A stretch of DNA of 30,812 nt from an uncultured Collinsella sp. (GTDB taxonomy: Bacteria > Actinomycetota > Coriobacteriia > Coriobacteriales > Coriobacteriaceae), in contig UQIN01000025.1 in assembly GCA_900541035.1 (NCBI GenBank), positions 1 to 30,812 of the forward strand, written 5' to 3'. Under the pieces are notes generated by a model. The model had not been told where the DNA came from. It saw nothing but the letters and a program-made list of their open reading frames with translations, and did no database searches. Positions 14,424 to 20,867 of this stretch are shown piece after piece. The position numbers and the translations under genes are program-made. Every line of letters starts with the position of its first letter. The stretch's first letter is position 1.

Positions 14424-15935
14424 ATGGCTACGTTCTTTCCCGGTGAGTCCCACACGTTTTCGGAGTATCTGCTGGTCCCTGGCTACTCGTCCTCGCAGTG
14501 CATCCCCAACAACGTCTCTCTTAAGACGCCGCTAACCCGCTTCAAGCGCGGTGAGAAGCCGGCAATCACCCTGAACATCCCCATGGTTTCCGCCATCATG
14601 CAGTCCGTCTCGGGCGTCGACATGGGTGTCGCGCTCGCTACCGAGGGTGGCCTGTCCTTCATCTACGGTTCCCAGACCCCCGAGTCCGAGGCCGCCATGG
14701 TCAAGGCCGTGAAGGATCACAAGGCTGGCTTCGTTCAGTCCGATTCCACGCTGACCCCCGACATGACCATGGAGCAGGTCATCGAGCTCAAGGAGAAGAC
14801 CGGTCACTCCACCATGCCGGTCACCGACGACGGCACCCCCAAGGGCAAGCTCCTGGGTATCGTCACCAGCCGCGACTATCGCCCCAGCCGCGATGACCAC
14901 CAGAAGAAGGTTTCTGAGTTCATGACTCCGCGTGAGCAGCTCATCGTGGGCGACAAGAACATCAGCCTCAAGGTTGCCAACGACGTCATCTGGGACAACA
15001 AACTCAACGCCCTGCCCATCGTCGACGACAACGATCACCTCATGGGTATCGTCTTCCGCAAGGACTACGACAGCCACAAGACCAACCCCAACGAGCTGCT
15101 CGACGGTGACAAGCGTTACATGGTCGGCGCCGGTATCAACACCCGTGACTATGCCGAGCGTGTGCCGCTGCTCATCGAGGCCGGTGCCGACGTGCTGTGC
15201 ATCGACTCCTCCGAGGGCTTCAGCGAGTGGCAGAAGCGCACCATCGAGTGGATCCGCGCCAACTACGGCGAGGATGTCAAGGTCGGCGCCGGTAACGTCG
15301 TCGACGCCGAGGGCTTCCGCTTCCTGGCCGACTGCGGTGCTGACTTCATCAAGGTCGGTATCGGCGGCGGTTCCATCTGCATCACCCGCGAGACCAAGGG
15401 TATCGGCCGTGGCCAGGCCACCGCGCTGATCGATGTCTGCCGTGCTCGTGACGAGTACTACGAGGAGACCGGCATCTACGTGCCCGTGTGCTCCGACGGC
15501 GGTATCGTCTACGACTACCACATGACGCTCGCCCTTGCCATGGGTGCCGACTTTATGATGTTGGGTCGTTACTTCGCCCGCTTCGACGAGAGCCCGACCG
15601 AGCGCGTCAACGTCAACGGTCAGTACATGAAGGAGTACTGGGGCGAGGGTTCCGCGCGTGCCCGCAACTGGCAGCGCTACGACCTGGGCGGCGCTGCGAA
15701 ACTCAGCTTCGTCGAGGGCGTCGACTCCTACGTTCCCTACGCCGGCTCCCTCAAGGACGGCGTGGGCGGCACGCTCTACAAGGTCAAGTCCACGATGTGC
15801 AACTGCGGTGCCCTCTCGATCCCCGAGCTCCAGGAAAAGGCACGCCTGACCCTGGTCAGCTCCACCTCCATCGTCGAAGGCGGCGCCCACGACGTAGTCG
15901 TGAAAGACTCTCAGCAGTCTGTGTCCTACCGCTAA
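14424..15935 (+). CDS. guaB: IMP dehydrogenase
   Basis: A 503-residue enzyme that oxidises IMP to XMP, the committed step to GMP. The barrel is interrupted after about residue 100 by a two-CBS-domain insert (ELKEKTGHSTMPVTDDG to DNKLNALPIVDDNDH). Catalytic features are the phosphate and NAD region IKVGIGGGSICITRE with the active cysteine in SICITRE, the SDGG motif, and a mobile flap containing GSARARNWQRYD with the Arg-Tyr pair. The flap and the N-terminus (TFSEYLLVPGYS) are of a divergent IMPDH subtype rather than the Escherichia/Bacillus form, which has a KxxGxGS-type flap. AAGGAG precedes the ATG. A strong hairpin follows, so it is likely transcribed alone. Confidence 0.93.
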   Translation: MATFFPGESHTFSEYLLVPGYSSSQCIPNNVSLKTPLTRFKRGEKPAITLNIPMVSAIMQSVSGVDMGVALATEGGLSFIYGSQTPESEAAMVKAVKDHKAGFVQSDSTLTPDMTMEQVIELKEKTGHSTMPVTDDGTPKGKLLGIVTSRDYRPSRDDHQKKVSEFMTPREQLIVGDKNISLKVANDVIWDNKLNALPIVDDNDHLMGIVFRKDYDSHKTNPNELLDGDKRYMVGAGINTRDYAERVPLLIEAGADVLCIDSSEGFSEWQKRTIEWIRANYGEDVKVGAGNVVDAEGFRFLADCGADFIKVGIGGGSICITRETKGIGRGQATALIDVCRARDEYYEETGIYVPVCSDGGIVYDYHMTLALAMGADFMMLGRYFARFDESPTERVNVNGQYMKEYWGEGSARARNWQRYDLGGAAKLSFVEGVDSYVPYAGSLKDGVGGTLYKVKSTMCNCGALSIPELQEKARLTLVSSTSIVEGGAHDVVVKDSQQSVSYR

Positions 15936-15983
15936 GATAAGAGCTGCACATAAAGGTTGAGTATCAACCACGTTATTTAGATA

Positions 15984-16018
15984 AAGCGAGATGCCTGCAA
16001 GTCGCAGGCATCTCGCTT
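15984..16018 (+). terminator. Intrinsic terminator-like hairpin after guaB
   Basis: A perfect 15-bp stem (AAGCGAGATGCCTGC, 15984-15998, with its complement at 16004-16018) and a five-base AAGTC loop lie about 50 bases after the guaB stop. The 3' side ends in CTTGTCGTATTTG, a weak, broken T-rich run. This should end guaB transcription and insulate leuS. Confidence 0.8.
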
Positions 16019-16053
16019 GTCGTATTTGCTATCATCATGCGAGTTAACGATGT

Positions 16054-16171
16054 GGCGGGGCGTTCTTACCTTTGCTCGCTGCAAGTTCCGCACGAGCCGA
16101 AGAGCACTTAATGTGCTCTTCGTGCGAGCAGGACTGTCCGCAGCAGCGAGTAAAGGTAAGAACGCCCCGCC
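16054..16171 (+). repeat. 118-bp long-stem inverted repeat upstream of leuS
   Basis: Arms 16054-16082 and 16143-16171 pair over 29 bp, with only one G-T wobble (16074 with 16151). The 60-base interior contains a second hairpin, GAAGAGCAC (16099-16107) with GTGCTCTTC (16113-16121) around a TTAAT loop, extended by GCAC/GTGC with a five-base bulge. No T-tract follows. The structure ends 14 bases before the leuS Shine-Dalgarno AAAGGAG (16186-16192), so in RNA it would form a very stable leader. It may be a regulatory leader of leuS or a copy of a genome-wide palindromic repeat. T-box sequence signatures are not present. Confidence 0.8.
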
Positions 16172-16197
16172 CCAACCCAGCTAACAAAGGAGCTGAT

Positions 16198-18774
16198 ATG
16201 TGCGATTGCACAGATCATAAGAACGAGATTCCTGTCTACGACGCGCAGGCCATTGAGTCCAGGTGGATGAAGGCCTGGGAGGACTCCAACCTCTTTGCCG
16301 TCGACACCGACGACAGCAAGCCCAAGAAGTACGTGCTCGAGATGTTCCCGTATCCGTCGGGCGACCTGCACATGGGCCACGCGCGCAACTATACCATCGG
16401 CGATGCCATGGCCCGTCAGGCCCGCATGCGCGGCTACGACGTGCTGCACCCCATCGGCTTTGACGCCTTTGGCCTGCCTGCCGAGAACGCCGCCATCAAG
16501 CACAACACGCAGGCTGCCGCCTGGACGTATAAGAACATGGACCAGGCGCTCGCCACGATGAAGCGCATGGGCTTCTCCTACGATCTGGATCGCATGGTCA
16601 AGACCTGCAGCCCCGACTACTACCGCTGGGGCCAGTGGATCTTTGAGAAGATGTGGGAAAAGGGCCTGGTATATCGTAAGAAGAACCCGGTCAACTGGTG
16701 CCCCACTTGTAAGACCGTTCTGGCCAACGAGCAGGTTACCGAGGGTAAGTGCTGGCGCTGTGGCACCGAGCCCGAGAAGCGCGACCTGGAGCAGTGGTAC
16801 TACAAGATTACCGAGTACTCCCAGGAGCTGCTCGACGATCTGGAGAAGCTCCCCGGCTGGCCCGAGCGCGTCAAGCAGATGCAGGCTAACTGGATCGGTC
16901 GCTCCGAGGGCGCCGAGGTCGACTTTACCCTTTGCGACCGGGATGGCGAGCCCATCGAGGGCGACGAGGGCAAGATCACCGTCTTCACCACGCGTGCCGA
17001 TACGCTCTTTGGCGTTTCCTTCTTTGTCCTGGCTCCCGAGTACGCCGGCCTGCACGAGCTCGTCGAGGGCACGGAGTACGAGGAGGCCGTCACCAAGATT
17101 GTCGAGGACTCCAAGCATATCTCTGCCGTCGAGCGTGCCCAGGGCACCCTCGAGAAGCACGGTGCCTTCACGGGCCGCTATGTGGTAAACCCCGTCAACG
17201 GCGAGAAGGTCCCCGTGTGGGTTGCCGATTATGTCGTCGCCGATTACGGCACCGGTGCCGTCATGGCCGTTCCCTGTGGCGACCAGCGCGACTTTGAGTT
17301 TGCCCGTAAGTACGACCTGCCGATCGTGCCGATCATCCTGGACGATGACGATCGCGCTGCCGTCGAGGCCAGCGGCGAGACCATCGATACCTTCCATGCC
17401 GAGACCGTCGACTGGGATTGCGCTCACGCTGCCGAGGGCACGCTCGTCCAGTCCGGCAAGTACACCGGCATGCGCGGTGGTAAGCACTCCGAGGGCGAGG
17501 CTGCGATCGTGGCCGATCTCGAGGCCATGGGCTGCGGTCGTCGCAAGGTCGAGTTCCGCCTGCGCGACTGGCTCATCAGCCGTCAACGCTATTGGGGCAA
17601 CCCCATCCCGGCCATCCACTGCGAGCACTGCGGCATCGTGCCCGTGCCCGAGGATCAGCTCCCGGTGACGCTGCCCGAGAACCTGGACCTGGGCGCCGGC
17701 GAGACCCTCGCCGAGTGCAAGGAGTTCTACGAGACCACCTGCCCGGTCTGCGGCCGCCCGGCCAAGCGCGAGACCGATACCATGGACACCTTTACCTGCT
17801 CCAGCTGGTATTACCTGCGCTATACCGATCCGCACAACACCGAGCTGCCCTTCTCCCGCGAGGCCGCCGACCGTTGGATGCCTGTCGATAACTACATCGG
17901 CGGCATCGAGCACGCCATTTTGCACCTGCTCTACAGCCGCTTCTTTACCAAGGCGCTGCGCGACCTGGGTCTGCTGAGCGTTGACGAGCCCTTCACCAAC
18001 CTGCTGTGCCAGGGCATGGTCAAGGACGAGAACGGCGACACCATGTCCAAGTCCAAGGGCAACGTCGTGCCCCCGAGCTCGGTCATCGAGCCCTACGGTG
18101 CCGACACCATGCGTTTGGCGATCCTGTTTATCGCCCCGCCCGAGAAGGACTTCGACTGGGATCCCAAGGCCGTTGAGGGCGCCAACCGCTTCATCAAGCG
18201 CGCCTGGCGTATCGTTTGGCAGCTCGTCCAGTCCGGCGACGCCAACGTGGCCTTCGACAAGTCCGCGCTCGACGAGGTTGCGATGAAGCTCTATCGCGAG
18301 CGTCACCGCACCATCGCCAAGTGCACCGAGGACTTTGACCGCGGCCAGTTCAACACCGCCATCTCGGCCGTCATGGAGCTCGTCAACGCGGCGAGCGCCT
18401 ACCTCAACGCCACCGAGGGTACCGCCCGCGACAAGGCGCTGTGCTACGGCGTGGCTAAGGATATCGTGAGCGTCCTTGCCCCCATCTGCCCGTTCTGGGC
18501 CGACGAGCTGTGGCACGAGGCACTCGGCTGCGAGGGCAACGCCTACACCGCCGCCTGGCCCGAGTTCGACCTGGCCGAGTCCATCGAGGACACGGTGCAG
18601 ATCGTCGTCCAGGTGCTCGGCAAGGTTCGCGGCCGCATCGATGTGGCCCGCGACGCCTCCAACGAGGAGATGCAGGCTGCCGCCGAGGAAGCCGTTGCCA
18701 AGTGGCTTGAGGGCAAGACGGTCGTTAAGGCCATCTGCGTGCCCGGCAAGCTGGTCAACCTGGTTGTCAAGTAA
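16198..18774 (+). CDS. leuS: Leucyl-tRNA synthetase
   Basis: An 858-residue class I aminoacyl-tRNA synthetase that charges tRNA-Leu, close to the usual length of ~860. HIGH-type motif HMGH is at residues 58-61 after FPYPSGDL, and the KMSKS-type motif TMSKS is at 615-619. A zinc-type CPTC-x(n)-CWRC cluster and the CP1 editing domain are present (YGTGAVMAVPCGDQRDFEF, with the conserved Asp in GDQRD). The C-terminal anticodon-binding and tail regions end in VRGRIDV and KLVNLVVK. ATG 16198 is chosen over upstream in-frame codons because AAAGGAG precedes it by five bases and the upstream stretch is the inverted repeat. It stands as a single gene between its leader structure and its terminator. Confidence 0.97.
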   Translation: MCDCTDHKNEIPVYDAQAIESRWMKAWEDSNLFAVDTDDSKPKKYVLEMFPYPSGDLHMGHARNYTIGDAMARQARMRGYDVLHPIGFDAFGLPAENAAIKHNTQAAAWTYKNMDQALATMKRMGFSYDLDRMVKTCSPDYYRWGQWIFEKMWEKGLVYRKKNPVNWCPTCKTVLANEQVTEGKCWRCGTEPEKRDLEQWYYKITEYSQELLDDLEKLPGWPERVKQMQANWIGRSEGAEVDFTLCDRDGEPIEGDEGKITVFTTRADTLFGVSFFVLAPEYAGLHELVEGTEYEEAVTKIVEDSKHISAVERAQGTLEKHGAFTGRYVVNPVNGEKVPVWVADYVVADYGTGAVMAVPCGDQRDFEFARKYDLPIVPIILDDDDRAAVEASGETIDTFHAETVDWDCAHAAEGTLVQSGKYTGMRGGKHSEGEAAIVADLEAMGCGRRKVEFRLRDWLISRQRYWGNPIPAIHCEHCGIVPVPEDQLPVTLPENLDLGAGETLAECKEFYETTCPVCGRPAKRETDTMDTFTCSSWYYLRYTDPHNTELPFSREAADRWMPVDNYIGGIEHAILHLLYSRFFTKALRDLGLLSVDEPFTNLLCQGMVKDENGDTMSKSKGNVVPPSSVIEPYGADTMRLAILFIAPPEKDFDWDPKAVEGANRFIKRAWRIVWQLVQSGDANVAFDKSALDEVAMKLYRERHRTIAKCTEDFDRGQFNTAISAVMELVNAASAYLNATEGTARDKALCYGVAKDIVSVLAPICPFWADELWHEALGCEGNAYTAAWPEFDLAESIEDTVQIVVQVLGKVRGRIDVARDASNEEMQAAAEEAVAKWLEGKTVVKAICVPGKLVNLVVK

Positions 18775-18801
18775 GCGCTGCGCGTAAAGCTGACATGCAA
18801 T

Positions 18802-18839
18802 AAACGAGGGACGGTCCGGTTGGGTCGTCCCTCGTTTTT
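18802..18839 (+). terminator. Intrinsic terminator of leuS
   Basis: AAACGAGGGACG (18802-18813) pairs with CGTCCCTCGTTT (18826-18837) around a 12-base loop, followed by a T run (18835-18839). It lies about 27 bases after the leuS stop. This is a classical Rho-independent terminator. Confidence 0.92.
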
Positions 18840-18925
18840 CATGTACCTGCCCTGATGTCTGCGGTCAATTGTCCTATTCTTGTGGAGAAGCTGTGCGCAC
18901 GCTGACCTGCAGATTCGTACTGTGC

Positions 18926-18954
18926 TTGCACGTTTCCGCAGCTATTGGTATAGT
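18926..18954 (+). promoter_or_regulatory. Promoter of the rimP-nusA-infB operon
   Basis: -35 TTGCAC (18926-18931) and -10 TATAGT (18949-18954) are separated by 17 bases, the ideal spacing for the primary sigma factor. Start of transcription is expected near 18961, about 72 bases before the rimP start codon. A terminator-like hairpin lies directly downstream in the leader. Confidence 0.75.
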
Positions 18955-18979
18955 TTGCTTGCAAATGAAGTTGTAATTG

Positions 18980-19012
18980 AAAGAAGTGGGGTTTCTGCCC
19001 CGCTTCTTTTTT
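18980..19012 (+). terminator. Promoter-proximal terminator (attenuator) in the rimP leader
   Basis: AAAGAAGTGGGG (18980-18991) pairs with CCCCGCTTCTTT (18998-19009) through a six-base TTTCTG loop, with one G-T wobble, and runs into a T tract ending at 19012. It starts about 20 bases after the predicted transcription start and ends only 20 bases before the rimP ATG. It must therefore be read through for the whole operon to be expressed. Since nusA is in this operon, feedback by NusA-stimulated termination, as known for Bacillus subtilis nusA, is the simplest explanation. The control mechanism is inferred. Confidence 0.8.
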
Positions 19013-19032
19013 GTATGGATGGAGGTGCCGCA

Positions 19033-19527
19033 ATGGTCAAGACCAAGACCGAGCAGGCGATCATTGACGCGCTCGAGGCCGTCGCTCCCCAGCACGATGT
19101 CGACATCGTCGACGTCGAGCTCGTGGGTGCCACCAAGGCCCCCTGCGTGCGCGTGCGTATCGAGGGTGCCGAGGGTCAGAGCCTGTCGCTCAACGACGTC
19201 ACGGCCAACACCAAGTGGGTCGGCGATGTGATTGAGGAGCTCGACCCCATCTCTTCGAGCTATACGCTCGAGGTGTCGAGCCCGGGTATGGCGCGCCCGC
19301 TGCGCCGCCCGAGTGACTTTGTCCGCTTTGTGGGCGAGAACTGCGAGCTCACCTCCACCGCCACCGAGGACCGTCGCAAGTACGCCGGCAAGATTGCCGC
19401 CGCCACCGAGACGAACGTGACCCTCGAGCTCGAGGACGGCGAGTCCGTTACCCTCGATTTCTCTGATGTTAAAAAGTGCAAGTTGAAGCCCACCTACGAC
19501 TTCAAGCCCGCGAAGGAAGGAAAGTAA
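19033..19527 (+). CDS. rimP: Ribosome maturation factor RimP
   Basis: A 164-residue protein that helps assemble the 30S subunit. The N-terminal alpha/beta domain contains VDIVDVELVGATKAPCVRVRIEG and the DVTANTKWVGDVIEE helix. The hallmark YTLEVSSPGMARPL segment follows, then the C-terminal Sm-like barrel (KYAGKIAAATETNVTLELEDG). GGAGG at 19021-19025 supports ATG 19033; the in-frame ATG 19015 upstream lacks such a site. It is the first gene of the translation/transcription operon, and nusA starts one base after its stop. Confidence 0.93.
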   Translation: MVKTKTEQAIIDALEAVAPQHDVDIVDVELVGATKAPCVRVRIEGAEGQSLSLNDVTANTKWVGDVIEELDPISSSYTLEVSSPGMARPLRRPSDFVRFVGENCELTSTATEDRRKYAGKIAAATETNVTLELEDGESVTLDFSDVKKCKLKPTYDFKPAKEGK

Positions 19528-19528
19528 G

Positions 19529-20776
19529 ATGGCAGCATCCGACATGATGTCCGCCCTGATGGAGCTTTGCCAGGAGAAGCACATCGACCAGCTCTACCTG
19601 ATCGACCGCCTGGAGCAGTCGCTCGCCAAGAGCTATGCCGAGATCCTGCATCTTGAGTGGGGCGCCAAGGTGACCATCGACCGCACCACCGGCAAGATCT
19701 ACGTCTACCGCCTGGAGCCGATCGACGATTCCATGGACGAGGAGGGTAACTTCACCGAGTTCGAGGAGATCGACGTCACCCCCAAGAACACGAGCCGCAT
19801 TGCTGCCCAGCACGCTAAGGCCGAGATCAACGCTATCGTGCGCAACTCCGCCCGCGAGCAGATCTACGAGGAGTTCTCCGGCCGCATCGGCGACCTCATC
19901 AGCGGTACCGTGCTGCAGTCCACGCCCGACTTCACGATCGTCAAGATCCGCGAGGGCGTCGAGGCCGAGCTGCCGCACTTCGACCAGCGTCGTTACGAGA
20001 ACGAGCGCAACGAGCGTCCGATGGGCGAGCGCTACCTGCACAACCAGCACATCAAGGCCGTGATCATCGACGTTCGCGACCCCAACTCCAACCTGCAGCC
20101 GGTTCGCGGCGAGCACAGCCGTCCGCCGATTGTCATCTCCCGTACCCACCCCGAGCTCATGCGTCGTCTGTTTGAGCAGGAGGTGCCCGAGATCTATGAG
20201 GGCACCGTCCAGATCAAGTCGATCGCCCGCGAGCCCGGCCAGCGCTCCAAGGTCGCCGTCCACTCGCTCGACGACCGTCTGGATCCCGTGGGCGCCTGCG
20301 TTGGCCCCAAGGGCAGCCGTGTTCGCGCTGTCGTGGGCGAGCTCCGCGGCGAGCGCGTCGACGTCATCCTGTGGGATGCCGATCCTGCCGTCTACGTCGC
20401 CAACGCCCTGTCGCCCGCTAAGGTCACCCGCGTCCTCATCGACGAGGAGAAGGCCTACGCTGGCGTCATCGTGCCCGACGACCAGCTGTCCCTCGCCATC
20501 GGCAAGGAGGGCCAGAACGCCCGCCTCGCCGCGCGCCTGACCGGCTGGCACATCGACATCAAGTCCGAGACGCTTGCCGCCGACATCCTCAAGAACGTTC
20601 CTGTTCACGAGGAGCCCGCTGCCGACCTGATCGGTGACGAGGAGGACGAGGACGTCCGCCGCTGCGAGTACGTGTCCGAGGACGGCATCCAGTGCCGTAA
20701 CCAGGCTCGTCCCGGCTCCCGTTTCTGCGGTGTCCACGACACCGACGCCTTCGATGATGCGGAGGACCTGATCTAG
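19529..20776 (+). CDS. nusA: Transcription elongation/termination factor NusA with C-terminal Cys/His cluster
   Basis: A 415-residue protein that binds RNA polymerase and nascent RNA and controls pausing and termination. Domains in order are the NusA N-terminal domain (~1-125), S1 domain (~133-200, SGTVLQSTPDFTIVKI), KH1 (~225-290, VGACVGPKGSRVRAVVGELRGERVD) and KH2 (~295-355, LSLAIGKEGQNARLAARLTGW). The ending is unusual: Cys379, Cys389, Cys400 and His403 form a C-x9-C-x10-C-x2-H cluster, followed by an acidic tail. The spacing suits a small zinc knuckle. This replaces the helical acidic repeats of the Escherichia protein, which most Gram-positive NusA proteins also lack. A GGAAGGAAAG site precedes the ATG. 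Confidence 0.95.
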   Translation: MAASDMMSALMELCQEKHIDQLYLIDRLEQSLAKSYAEILHLEWGAKVTIDRTTGKIYVYRLEPIDDSMDEEGNFTEFEEIDVTPKNTSRIAAQHAKAEINAIVRNSAREQIYEEFSGRIGDLISGTVLQSTPDFTIVKIREGVEAELPHFDQRRYENERNERPMGERYLHNQHIKAVIIDVRDPNSNLQPVRGEHSRPPIVISRTHPELMRRLFEQEVPEIYEGTVQIKSIAREPGQRSKVAVHSLDDRLDPVGACVGPKGSRVRAVVGELRGERVDVILWDADPAVYVANALSPAKVTRVLIDEEKAYAGVIVPDDQLSLAIGKEGQNARLAARLTGWHIDIKSETLAADILKNVPVHEEPAADLIGDEEDEDVRRCEYVSEDGIQCRNQARPGSRFCGVHDTDAFDDAEDLI

Positions 20777-20784
20777 CGCGCGGT

Positions 20785-20846
20785 CGCGCCGGGCGGGTCC
20801 CGGCGCGTCTCCCACGCTCGTTCAGTCTCTAGGCACCCAAGGTGCC
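20785..20846 (+). other. Structured nusA-infB spacer
   Basis: The 91 bases between nusA and infB contain two hairpins: CGCGCCGGG (20785-20793) with CCCGGCGCG (20799-20807), and GGCACC (20832-20837) with GGTGCC (20841-20846). Neither has a T-tract. They may adjust relative expression or mark an RNA processing site. Many actinobacteria and firmicutes carry ylxR at this place, but no open frame for it is present. Confidence 0.5.
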
Positions 20847-20867
20847 AGAAAGGGTAGGTGAAGTCAT

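Noticed and set aside
14532..15971. 479-codon open reading frame on the minus strand opposite guaB
   Set aside because: It is fully antisense to an IMP dehydrogenase with all catalytic motifs, and the translation is Gly/Val/Ala/Asp-rich shadow sequence.
16037..16111. 24-codon leader-peptide frame before leuS
   Set aside because: It has only two leucine codons and no clear ribosome binding site, and it is explained by the inverted repeat. It does not look like a leucine attenuator peptide.
16030..16197. T-box riboswitch for leuS
   Set aside because: The conserved T-box sequence and a plausible leucine specifier loop are not visible; only the long inverted repeat is.
16072..16197. N-terminal extension of leuS from an upstream in-frame start
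   Set aside because: The extra residues come from the inverted repeat and have no family similarity, while ATG 16198 has a good AAAGGAG site at the right distance.
16108..18516. 802-codon open reading frame on the minus strand opposite leuS
   Set aside because: It is a shadow of leuS produced by codon bias. It has no recognisable domain.
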